A stretch of DNA of 44,554 nt. Origin: an uncultured Bacteroidales bacterium (lineage in GTDB: Bacteria > Bacteroidota > Bacteroidia > Bacteroidales > Muribaculaceae). The position numbers and the translations under genes are program-made. The notes below the pieces were generated by a model. It had not been told where the DNA came from and searched no databases. It saw only the letters and a list, made by a program, of their open reading frames with translations. The DNA lies in assembly GCA_945829225.1 (NCBI GenBank), contig CALZTY010000017.1, positions 1 to 44,554 of the forward strand. Reading direction: 5' to 3'. Of this stretch, positions 26,504 to 34,384 are shown in pieces (position 1 is the first letter of the stretch; each line of letters starts with the position of its first letter).

Positions 26504-27778
26504 TTATTTGTTCCAGCGAGATTTTTGACGAGAGACCAAAGTGGCTTCGGAAGGGTTGTCGCAAGCTTTCCATAGAGTAGTTCCTTGCAGGCTGTCGGGC
26601 AAGAATTGTTGAACGACAAAATTGCCGGGATAGTCGTGGGCATACTTATAGTTGACTCCGTAGCCAAGGTCCTTCATAAGCGAAGTGGGAGCGTTGCGCA
26701 GATGAAGTGGGACGGGCTGATTGCCGGTTTGCTCAACCATGGCAAGAGCATTATTAATAGCCATATAAGCCGAGTTGCTTTTGGCGCTTGTGGCGAGATA
26801 AATGGTACATTCGGCGAGTGGGATGCGACCTTCGGGCATACCTATTTTCTGTATTGCATCGAATGTGGCATTGGCAAGGAGTAGAGCATTTGGATTGGCG
26901 AGCCCGATATCCTCGGAAGCCGAGATCACCAAGCGGCGCGCGATGAACTCGGGGTCCTCACCACCGGCGAGCATACGTGCGAGCCAATAGATAGCGGCAT
27001 CGGGGTCGCTACCGCGAATGCTCTTGATGAAAGCCGAGATGATGTCGTAGTGCATCTCGCCATCCTTGTCGTAGGCTTGAGGGTTGCGCTGAAGGCGCTC
27101 GGTAACGACTTGGTCGTTAATTACGATGACCTCACCGGCAGCGCTTGACTGCTCCAAAATGTCGAGTATGTTGAGCAATTTGCGAGCGTCGCCACCGGCA
27201 TATCTGAACAGGGCATCGGTCGATTGTACATCGACCTCGCGCTTGGACAATATGGAGTCGTTGTTTAATGCAGTATCTAACAAACGCTTAAGGTCGGACT
27301 CATCGAGAGGGTTGAGGGTGTAGACTTGAGCACGAGACAGAAGAGGGCGAATAACCTCAAATGAGGGGTTCTCGGTGGTGGCACCGATAAGGGTGACTGT
27401 TCCATCCTCAACAGCGCCTAATAGACTATCTTGCTGCGATTTGGAGAAGCGGTGGATTTCGTCGATGAAAAGGATAGGGCGCCCGGTCGAGAACATACTT
27501 GAAGCGTCCTTGCGGCAGCGTTCAATGATTTCGCGCACATCCTTGACTCCGGATGTGACGGCGGAAAGGGTGTGAAATTGGCTCTTGGTAGCATTAGCGA
27601 TGATACGAGCAAGTGTGGTCTTGCCCACACCGGGAGGGCCCCAAAGGATAAAAGAGCTGACATTGCCACTCTCAATCATACGACGTATGATACCACCGGG
27701 ACCAACGAGGTGGGTCTGTCCTACATAGTCATCAAGGGAATGAGGGCGAAGGCGTTCGGCTAATGGTTGCAGAGCCAT
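26504..27778 (-). CDS. rarA: Replication-associated recombination protein A
   Basis: AAA+ ATPase of the MgsA/WRNIP1 family (424 aa) that works at stalled replication forks with SSB and the clamp loader. It shows GPPGVGKTT (Lys53), a Walker B LFIDEIHRF (about 103-111), sensor 1 GATTENPSFE, and the C-terminal tetramerisation part with RGSDPDAAIYWLARML and EDIGLANP. First of three closely spaced minus-strand genes. I find no clear promoter between it and the upstream terminator. Confidence 0.96.
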   Translation of the reverse strand: MALQPLAERLRPHSLDDYVGQTHLVGPGGIIRRMIESGNVSSFILWGPPGVGKTTLARIIANATKSQFHTLSAVTSGVKDVREIIERCRKDASSMFSTGRPILFIDEIHRFSKSQQDSLLGAVEDGTVTLIGATTENPSFEVIRPLLSRAQVYTLNPLDESDLKRLLDTALNNDSILSKREVDVQSTDALFRYAGGDARKLLNILDILEQSSAAGEVIVINDQVVTERLQRNPQAYDKDGEMHYDIISAFIKSIRGSDPDAAIYWLARMLAGGEDPEFIARRLVISASEDIGLANPNALLLANATFDAIQKIGMPEGRIPLAECTIYLATSAKSNSAYMAINNALAMVEQTGNQPVPLHLRNAPTSLMKDLGYGVNYKYAHDYPGNFVVQQFLPDSLQGTTLWKACDNPSEATLVSRQKSRWNK

Positions 27779-27793
27779 AATAAAAAAATTTTA

Positions 27794-27826
27794 AAAAGCC
27801 CGAGGAAATGACTCCCTCGGGCTTTT
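27794..27826 (-). terminator. Intrinsic terminator of the TPR gene
   Basis: AAAAGCCCGAGG (27794-27805) pairs with CCTCGGGCTTTT (27815-27826), 9-base loop. On the minus strand the stem is followed by TTTTAAAATTTTTTT. Confidence 0.85.
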
Positions 27827-27842
27827 ATAAGGTTATTGAATA

Positions 27843-29456
27843 TTAAAGACCGAGCTTCTCGTTAACTTCCTTGTACAAGTCATTGTACTTGGCAGCGAGT
27901 TCTTCGTCAGGCTCAATATTGGTGTAGAATGAAATAGCGAACATATAAGCCTCGCGATAGAGAGCTAATTTGTTGTCGGGATTAGCGGGGTCGGCGTTAG
28001 CGGGGTCTTGGTCGAGCATAGCAACCATTTCGTTGTATACAGCGGTAGACTCAGCACTGGGCTTGGAGCCGTTGCCGGCGATGATAAGGCGAGCCTTGCG
28101 TTGGATTACGAATGGGTTGGGGAGAGCGCGAGCGATCACCTCGTTGATGTAGTTCAGACCCTTCTCGGCAGCGGTGTGACGGAGAGCTTCGTCGTCGCCG
28201 GCAGTAGCGGCAACGTTGAGCCAGCGACCTGAGCCGGTCATGTAGTCGCCGAGTTCGGGAGACTCGGTGTTATTTATATATTTCTCGAAAGCCTCGGCAG
28301 CCTTGGTAAATTCCTTACCCTTGTTGTAGAGGTCGCTGAGGTTGGAGAAGATAGTGGGGTCTTCGGGGAACTTGGTTGCAGCGAGTTCAAACTTCTCGAT
28401 AGCGATAGAGTCGTTGCCTAAAGCAGAGAAGCAACCGGCATAGATGATGTAGTCGTTGGAGGTGAAGTAACCGTTGGGGTTGCTGTTGAAGAAGAACTCG
28501 GCATCGCGTATAGCGTTGTCATATTGCTCGAGAGTAGCTTCGTTGATGAAGCGGAGGCGTTGCATCAAGAAGTTTTGGGGATTAACAGAGAGGACCTCGT
28601 TGGCGGTGTTGAGACTGGCGGTGTAGTCCTTGCCGTAGTAGAGGAGGACGGCGTAGCGAGCCTTGTCCTCGGGGAAGTGGTTGGGGTTCTGGATATAGCG
28701 ACCATATTGCTCGGCTGCTTTGTTCCAGTAGTTAGCCTCGTAATACTTCTCGGCGAGTTCGCGTTGAGCGAGGGCAGATTCGGGAGCAATGCGAAGGAAC
28801 TCCTCGAGTTTTTGGAGAGCGAATTGAGGATTAACGCGGAAGTAGCTGTTGGCATACTTCACATAGCCTTCGGGGTTGGCGTTGTCGTAGCGGATAGCCA
28901 TCTCGTACTTGCCGGCAGCAGCACCGAATTCGCCCTTGTCGAAGAGCATATCACCCTCGAGGATGTAGATAGAGGGCTCTTCGTGCTTGGAGTCCTTGTG
29001 AGCCTTTGCGAGGTACTTGTCAATCTCCTTGGCATAAGCAACAGGGTCGGCATTGTAATAAGCGCGAGCGATGTTGACAAGAATTTCGTAATTCTTTTTG
29101 CCAAGTTTCTGAGCGTTCTTGAAGAGGTCCTCGGCAGCAGAAGCATTACCATTGAGGAGTTCGAGAGCGCCTTGACCTACATAGTTGTAGGGGTTGGCGG
29201 GGTCAGCAGCGATACCGGCTTCGAAGCACTGCTTTGCAGCAGCCTTGTCGCCGAGAGCCAAATTAGTTTGACCTAAGTAATACTGAGCGAGAGCCTTGTC
29301 GGTTCCGGCGTCGTTGATAGTACGAGTCAGAATCGTCTTGGCATTTTCATACTGCCCGGCTTTGTAGTATTCGATACCATCTTTGTAGCCTTGGCTCTGG
29401 GCTGTTGCCATGAGTGTGCATGCCAACAGCATAGTGAAAAATACTTTAATTTTCAT
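27843..29456 (-). CDS. Periplasmic TPR-repeat protein
   Basis: A 537 aa protein with a signal peptide (about 1-20, MATAQS) and no lipobox, built almost wholly of tetratricopeptide repeats, for example YKDGIEYYKAGQYENAKTIL (about 24) and ALAQYYLGQTNLALGDKAAAKQCFEAG (about 56). It probably acts as a periplasmic scaffold. It follows the PstS-like lipoprotein gene after 12 bases. In many Bacteroidales such a TPR gene lies at the end of exbB-exbD-tonB clusters; here no exbB or exbD precedes it. Confidence 0.88.
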   Translation of the reverse strand: MKIKVFFTMLLACTLMATAQSQGYKDGIEYYKAGQYENAKTILTRTINDAGTDKALAQYYLGQTNLALGDKAAAKQCFEAGIAADPANPYNYVGQGALELLNGNASAAEDLFKNAQKLGKKNYEILVNIARAYYNADPVAYAKEIDKYLAKAHKDSKHEEPSIYILEGDMLFDKGEFGAAAGKYEMAIRYDNANPEGYVKYANSYFRVNPQFALQKLEEFLRIAPESALAQRELAEKYYEANYWNKAAEQYGRYIQNPNHFPEDKARYAVLLYYGKDYTASLNTANEVLSVNPQNFLMQRLRFINEATLEQYDNAIRDAEFFFNSNPNGYFTSNDYIIYAGCFSALGNDSIAIEKFELAATKFPEDPTIFSNLSDLYNKGKEFTKAAEAFEKYINNTESPELGDYMTGSGRWLNVAATAGDDEALRHTAAEKGLNYINEVIARALPNPFVIQRKARLIIAGNGSKPSAESTAVYNEMVAMLDQDPANADPANPDNKLALYREAYMFAISFYTNIEPDEELAAKYNDLYKEVNEKLGL

Positions 29457-29468
29457 ATTGATTATGAT

Positions 29469-30449
29469 TTATTTGAGTTCAACAACTTGAATACGATTTG
29501 CGCGAGCAGGCATGATGCCCGTCTTGAGAATAATCTTTTGACCGATATTACCGGTAACGAAGGAGTAGAAACCACCGGCGAGACTACCCGAGGCGCCGGT
29601 AGTAATCATATAAATCTGTCGGAAGAGAGGATAATCGCCGGTGAAGATATACTCTTGATAAGGCTTGTAAGCGCGAGCTTCACCGGGCTTGTAAATGCTG
29701 AGGACTTTGACGCTGTCGACCAGAGTAGCACCTTGGACAGGCTCATCGCAGAGGACTTGCTGAGCGAGCTCGTCGGCAGTGAGGTCGGCAGACGACATAT
29801 CGGAAGTAATCCACGAAACGCCGAGTACGCCGATGCCGTTTTTGTGTTCCATCACAGCCTTAAATACGGCAGGGATAGAGCCTTGAGCGTAAACGTTAGG
29901 ACCGAGTTCACGACCATTGAGGAGCGAGTCGCGCATATATTTTACGAGGGAAGAGGATTTGTGGTCGAAAAAGACGCGGATAGGACCGAGGTCGTTGGGC
30001 TGAATGTCGTTCCAATCGGTAGATTCACCGGCAAGAATTTCGGCAACCTCCTTGATTGTTAATTTACCTACCGGATTGGCAGGATTGACGATGAGGGCGA
30101 CAGCATCGACGGCAATGCGCGAAGAACGCACCATTTTGTTTTTGGACTTGAGATAGTCCTTTTCCTTATCGGTGAGGTCACGGGCGATGACGATGGTCTT
30201 GGTGTTGAGGCTCATAAGCGAGTCAAGCGCCTCGGTCTGAGGCACGTATCGAGTGAGGATGTGAGCCTCGGGGTATTGATACTCAAAGACGTCAACTTCC
30301 TGACGCATGATGTTCTCGAAAGTGTTGTCGCACATCATGGTAGTGGTGCCGGTGGTGTGCGAGTTGGGACTCTTCTCATACTTGAGGCACGAGGAGAGCG
30401 AGCAAATGGCGATAGAAGCCAGAGCTGCGAGTAAAGTATATTTATTCAT
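29469..30449 (-). CDS. PstS-like substrate-binding lipoprotein
   Basis: A 326 aa periplasmic-binding-fold lipoprotein, lipobox SLSSC. The body fits the PBP-like superfamily 2 (PstS-type): CDNTFENIMRQEVDVFEYQYP near the start, AVDAVALIVNPANPVGKLTIKEVAEILAG (about 115-145) and a phosphate-binding type TDW and SSS region (about 150-170). There is no pst ABC transporter nearby, so a role in phosphate uptake is doubtful; such proteins are also found with TonB-system genes. Met codons at 30449, 30452 and 30458 are all possible starts and all overlap the end of the small membrane protein gene. Confidence 0.82.
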   Translation of the reverse strand: MNKYTLLAALASIAICSLSSCLKYEKSPNSHTTGTTTMMCDNTFENIMRQEVDVFEYQYPEAHILTRYVPQTEALDSLMSLNTKTIVIARDLTDKEKDYLKSKNKMVRSSRIAVDAVALIVNPANPVGKLTIKEVAEILAGESTDWNDIQPNDLGPIRVFFDHKSSSLVKYMRDSLLNGRELGPNVYAQGSIPAVFKAVMEHKNGIGVLGVSWITSDMSSADLTADELAQQVLCDEPVQGATLVDSVKVLSIYKPGEARAYKPYQEYIFTGDYPLFRQIYMITTGASGSLAGGFYSFVTGNIGQKIILKTGIMPARANRIQVVELK

Positions 30450-30708
30450 CATCGTCATCTTGATTGAAAATACGAGTATACATTTTATACTGTCTCCAAC
30501 CGCGATAAATACCATAAATGACCAAAATGGGACCCATAAACCAACGAAGCCAAGCGATGCGAGACTCGGTAATCATGGGGAAGAAGTCGGTCATGAGGAG
30601 GTATCCCATACCCACGTAGACAATGACCATAAAGACACCAAAAGTGATGCCTAAGATAGTAGACAGAGGCAAAGACTTGGGCTTGCGTTGAGGCTTTAAA
30701 TCATCCAT
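30442..30708 (-). CDS. Small membrane protein, two helices
   Basis: An 88 aa protein with a basic start (KPQRKPKS), a first hydrophobic segment about 17-42, a second about 54-67 (FMGPILVIYGIYRGW), and an acidic DDDDE end. Both ends are probably cytoplasmic. I do not recognise the family. Its end overlaps the start of the PstS-like lipoprotein gene by 8 bases, and the TPR gene follows, so the three form one operon. An imperfect -7 box (TAACTTTA) lies at 30755-30762. Confidence 0.78.
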   Translation of the reverse strand: MDDLKPQRKPKSLPLSTILGITFGVFMVIVYVGMGYLLMTDFFPMITESRIAWLRWFMGPILVIYGIYRGWRQYKMYTRIFNQDDDDE

Positions 30709-30829
30709 AGCAGGTGTTGTAGATAGTCTTTTTCTAAGTTTGTGTTTTGTCGTGTAAAGTTATAAATTTTTGCGTTAATAAGTAGCTGTTGGAGTCAAAA
30801 AAAATATTAAAAAGTGAGAAAAGACACGG

Positions 30830-31795
30830 TTATTTGAAAAAAGCGCCATGGAGATGAGCACCGCGTAGGTAATCGGCGGTGTCCATCGCGCGTTTACCGG
30901 CGGGATGTAAGCGCAGGATTTCGACAGCAGAGTTGTCACCGCAAGTGACGGTAAGAGAGAGACCATTGACGGTAATTGAACCGGGTTGAGTATTCTTGGA
31001 CGCACTACATAGAGTCTTGACTTTGAGAATTTTGACTATTTCGTCCTTACCATTAACCGATAGCGAGGCTCGGGCAGCAGGGTATGGCGACAATCCGCGC
31101 ACTAAATTGTGGACTTCGGAAGCGGGGCGAGACCAATCGATGAGCATATCTTCGGCAAAAATTTTGGGAGCCGGAGTTGGCTCGGAGCCACCGAGGAGGC
31201 GTTCTTGAGGGATAGGCTCAATGTCTCCGATGAGAAGGTGATTAATGGTGTCGATGGTGAGGTCGGCACCGAGCATCATGAGTCGGTCATGAACCGAGCC
31301 GCAATCTTCGTCGGGAGCGATATCGATGCTCTGCTGACGAAGGATGTCGCCTGTGTCGATTTCATGCTTAAGCAAAAAAGTGGTGACACCTGTGATGGAG
31401 TCGCCATTCATGACAGCGCGATTTATGGGCGCGGCACCTCGATACTTAGGGAGAAGAGAAGCGTGGAGGTTAAAGGTACCCATCGGTGGCATAGACCATA
31501 CGACCTCGGGAAGCATGCGGAAGGCTATGACGACAAAAAGGTCGGCATTAAGATCTCGTAGTTCTTGAACGAAGTCGGGGTCTTTGAGCTTGACCGGCTG
31601 CATGAGATGGAGGTCGTGGGCGAGGGCGTATTCCTTGACAGGGGATTGATACATTTTGTGCCCACGACCTGCGGGTTTGTCTGGCATAGTGACTACACCG
31701 ACTACGTTGTAGCCTTCCTTGACTATGCGGTCGAGACTTTCAACGGCAAACTCAGGAGTGCCGAGGAAAACTATTTTAAGGTCTTGTTTATTCAT
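30830..31795 (-). CDS. fmt: Methionyl-tRNA formyltransferase
   Basis: Formylates initiator Met-tRNA using 10-formyltetrahydrofolate. The 321 aa protein has FLGTPEFAVESL (residues 10-21), TMPDKPAGRG (about 36), the folate-binding catalytic region FNLHASLLPKYRGAAPINRAV (about 108-128) and the C-terminal OB-like domain. Its ATG overlaps the end of the RluA-family gene by 8 bases. Confidence 0.97.
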   Translation of the reverse strand: MNKQDLKIVFLGTPEFAVESLDRIVKEGYNVVGVVTMPDKPAGRGHKMYQSPVKEYALAHDLHLMQPVKLKDPDFVQELRDLNADLFVVIAFRMLPEVVWSMPPMGTFNLHASLLPKYRGAAPINRAVMNGDSITGVTTFLLKHEIDTGDILRQQSIDIAPDEDCGSVHDRLMMLGADLTIDTINHLLIGDIEPIPQERLLGGSEPTPAPKIFAEDMLIDWSRPASEVHNLVRGLSPYPAARASLSVNGKDEIVKILKVKTLCSASKNTQPGSITVNGLSLTVTCGDNSAVEILRLHPAGKRAMDTADYLRGAHLHGAFFK

Positions 31796-32489
31796 TTTCG
31801 GTAGATGAAGAATTGATTACCTGCTCGGCAAGTTGTTGCCAAGGAGCTTGCTCGGGGACCGGCGCGGTAATGGAGATTTGCTTGCCCGAAACCGGGTGAA
31901 TGAAATGGATATGTCGGGCGAGTAGGGATATGCAGCCATCGGGATTGCTGCGGCGGTCGCCATACTTGAGGTCGCCCTTGATGGGACAGCCGATAGCGCT
32001 CAGTTGCACACGAATTTGGTGTTTGCGTCCGGTGAGGAGCTCAATTTCGAGCAAATTGTAGTGATCACCCCGAGCAATAACTTTGTAGCGGAGCTTAGCT
32101 TCCTTGGCGCGAGCCGAAGGTTTGTCGGAGACATAGGATTTGTTGTTGCTCTCTACGGTGGTTATATAATTAATTAATGTGTCGTTGTCGCGTGGGGGAT
32201 TACCACGAGTCAGCGCCCAATATGTTTTGTGGATTTCGCCTTTGCGGAGCATGTCATTGAGGCGGGAGAGCGCCTTGGATGTTTTGGCAAAAATCACAGC
32301 GCCACCGACGGGGCGGTCGAGTCGATGAACGACGCCCATGAAGACGTTGCCGGGCTTGGCATCGCGCTCCTTGATGAACTCCTTGAGTAAATCGACAAGA
32401 GGTTTGTCGTCTGTGCGGTCTCCTTGGACGATTTCGCCGGGGTGCTTATTAACAATAATAATGTGGTTGTCTTCGTAGAGAATATCCAT
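31788..32489 (-). CDS. RluA-family RNA pseudouridine synthase
   Basis: Isomerises uridine to pseudouridine in rRNA or tRNA. The 233 aa protein holds only the catalytic domain: YEDNHIIIVNKHPG at the start, the catalytic Asp58 in VVHRLDRPVGG, and LLTGRKHQIRVQLSAIGCPIKGDLKYG (about 165-191). There is no N-terminal S4 domain, so it is closer to RluA/TruC-type enzymes than RluD. The start is at MDILYED; the longer open frame runs into the upstream hairpin. Target site cannot be told from sequence. Confidence 0.93.
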   Translation of the reverse strand: MDILYEDNHIIIVNKHPGEIVQGDRTDDKPLVDLLKEFIKERDAKPGNVFMGVVHRLDRPVGGAVIFAKTSKALSRLNDMLRKGEIHKTYWALTRGNPPRDNDTLINYITTVESNNKSYVSDKPSARAKEAKLRYKVIARGDHYNLLEIELLTGRKHQIRVQLSAIGCPIKGDLKYGDRRSNPDGCISLLARHIHFIHPVSGKQISITAPVPEQAPWQQLAEQVINSSSTENE

Positions 32490-32503
32490 TTTTATAAAAA
32501 TAT

Positions 32504-32535
32504 CAGTGCAGCGCCTGTATTGCAAGGCGTTGCAC
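32504..32535 (-). terminator. Hairpin terminator after the phosphohexomutase gene
   Basis: CAGTGCAGCGCCT (32504-32516) pairs with AGGCGTTGCACTG (32524-32536) with one mismatch, 7-8 base loop. On the minus strand it is followed by ATATTTTTATAAA, a modest T tract. Confidence 0.7.
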
Positions 32536-32558
32536 TGTATCATTGATGGTTGAGAAAA

Positions 32559-34307
32559 TCAAATTCCGAGGTCTTGTTTAATTCGAGCAATCTTGGCAGC
32601 GGCGTCCTTGTTGCAGCGCTCGTAGTCAGCCTTATCCTTCATGGTGTCATGCACTTCGACATAGAATTTAATCTTAGGCTCGGTGCCGGAAGGACGGATA
32701 GAAATCTTGGAGCCGTCGACGGTGAAGAATTGGAGGACGTTGCTCTTGGTGGGGAAGTCGAGAGTCTCGGTCTCGCCGGTAGCGGGATTTGTAGCGAGGA
32801 GAGTTTGGTAATCCTTGATGCAAACCAAGGGGCTGCCGCCGATTTCCTTGGGCGGGTTTTGGCGGAAGTTGGTCATCATCTGCTGGATTTCTTCGGCACC
32901 GCTCTTGCCGGGACGAACTACCGAGATGCCTTCTTCGTGGCTATAGCCGTTGTTGAGGTAGATTTCCTGGAGCATCTGGTTGAAGTCGAGGCCGCGGTCC
33001 TTAGCCCAAGCGCAAATCTCGCACATCAGAGAAATAGCAGAAACGGAGTCCTTGTCGCGAGCGAAAGTCTCGGCGAGGAAGCCGTAACTTTCTTCACCGC
33101 CACCGATGTATCGAGCCTTGCCTTCGAGGTCGCGGATGACGGAAGCGATCCACTTGAAGCCGGTGTAGCAGTCGTACATCTTGATGCCTTGGTTGTGAGC
33201 GATGGCTTTGATGGTCTCGGTGGTGACGATGGTCTTAACGACATATTCGTTGCCGGTGAGCTTGCCCATCTCGCGGTTGCGCAACATGATGTAGTTGAGA
33301 AGAATCATGACGATTTGGTTGCCGTTGATGAGCTGGTAATCGCCATTGTTATCGCGGATAACACAGCCGATGCGGTCGGCGTCGGGGTCGGAAGCGAGGA
33401 CAATATCAGCGCCGACTTCCTTAGCCTTGGCGATAGCCATAGCCATGGCGGAAGCGTTCTCGGGGTTGGGAGATTCTACGGTGGGGAAGTCACCGGAGGG
33501 GATATCCTGCTCGGGGACGTGGATGATGTTTGTGAAGCCGTAGTTGCGCAAAGATTGAGGAATCAATTCCACACCTGTGCCATGGATGGGAGTATATACA
33601 ATCTTGAGGTCGGATTGACGCTTGATGACTTCAGGGTCGAGAGAAAGCTCCTTGATGGCAGCGAGGAAAGCGTCGTCGACGTCCTTGCCGACAATCTGAA
33701 TGAGGTCGGGGTTGCCATCAAATTTGATGTCCTCGGGTTTTACGCGACCGACATGGTCAATGATATTGACATCGTGGGGAGCGATAATCTGAGCGCCGTC
33801 TTCCCAATAAGCCTTATAGCCGTTATATTCCTTGGGATTGTGCGAAGCAGTGATGTTGACACCACTCTGGCAGCCGAAGTGACGAATGGCGAAAGACAAC
33901 TCGGGGGTAGGGCGGAAGTTGTCAAAGAGGAATACCTTGATGCCGTTGGCAGAGAACACGCTTGCAACGATTTCGGCAAACTTGCGGGAATTATTGCGGA
34001 CGTCGTGACCGACAGCAACGCGGATTTCGGGCAGGTTTGGGAAAGCCTCGTGGAGATAGTTGGCGAGACCTTGAGTGGCGGCGCCCACGGTGTATTTGTT
34101 CATGCGGTTGGTGCCGGCGCCCATGATGCCACGCAAGCCACCGGTGCCGAATTCCAAATCCTTGTAAAATGACTCGATGAGGTCGGTCTTGTCTTCATTG
34201 TCAAGCATAGCTTTGACGGCAGCGCGAGTTTCGTCATCGTAGCTGCTACCAAGCCATTGCTGAGCTTTCTTTGTTACCTGAGAAAGGAGTTCTTGTTGTG
34301 TATCCAT
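32559..34307 (-). CDS. Phosphoglucomutase/phosphomannomutase family
   Basis: Alpha-D-phosphohexomutase of 582 aa moving phosphate between C1 and C6 of glucose or mannose phosphate. All four active-site loops are visible: the phosphoserine loop TASHNPKEYNGYK (Ser155), the metal loop DPDADRIGC (about 305), the sugar loop GGGEESYGF (about 402) and the phosphate loop RPSGTEPKIKFY near the C terminus. The early FGTGGLRGIMGAGTNRMN is typical of PgcA-type enzymes acting mainly on glucose phosphate. Supplies glucose 1-phosphate for glycogen or surface polysaccharide. Confidence 0.94.
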   Translation of the reverse strand: MDTQQELLSQVTKKAQQWLGSSYDDETRAAVKAMLDNEDKTDLIESFYKDLEFGTGGLRGIMGAGTNRMNKYTVGAATQGLANYLHEAFPNLPEIRVAVGHDVRNNSRKFAEIVASVFSANGIKVFLFDNFRPTPELSFAIRHFGCQSGVNITASHNPKEYNGYKAYWEDGAQIIAPHDVNIIDHVGRVKPEDIKFDGNPDLIQIVGKDVDDAFLAAIKELSLDPEVIKRQSDLKIVYTPIHGTGVELIPQSLRNYGFTNIIHVPEQDIPSGDFPTVESPNPENASAMAMAIAKAKEVGADIVLASDPDADRIGCVIRDNNGDYQLINGNQIVMILLNYIMLRNREMGKLTGNEYVVKTIVTTETIKAIAHNQGIKMYDCYTGFKWIASVIRDLEGKARYIGGGEESYGFLAETFARDKDSVSAISLMCEICAWAKDRGLDFNQMLQEIYLNNGYSHEEGISVVRPGKSGAEEIQQMMTNFRQNPPKEIGGSPLVCIKDYQTLLATNPATGETETLDFPTKSNVLQFFTVDGSKISIRPSGTEPKIKFYVEVHDTMKDKADYERCNKDAAAKIARIKQDLGI

Positions 34308-34340
34308 ATTGAGTTAAAGATTATTTAGTATTATAATATG

Positions 34341-34375
34341 CAAATGTACGAAAAAAATCTTGAATACTATGCAAA
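34341..34375 (-). promoter_or_regulatory. Putative promoter for the phosphohexomutase gene
   Basis: On the minus strand TTTG (34372-34375), 23 bases, TACATTTG (34341-34348). The spacing is 2-3 bases longer than ideal. Confidence 0.5.
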
Positions 34376-34384
34376 TGAGAAAAA

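Noticed and set aside
26494-26667. 58-residue extension of the amide hydrolase frame
   Set aside because: It overlaps the end of rarA by more than 160 bases; the Met at 26493 gives normal operon spacing.
30755-30762. TAACTTTA as a promoter for the small membrane protein
   Set aside because: It lacks the final G of the -7 box and has no -33 partner, so it is mentioned in the gene entry but not called.
32550-34172. 540-codon plus-strand open frame opposite the phosphohexomutase gene
   Set aside because: It is the antisense shadow of a gene with all four active-site loops; its translation is low complexity and has no start context or family.
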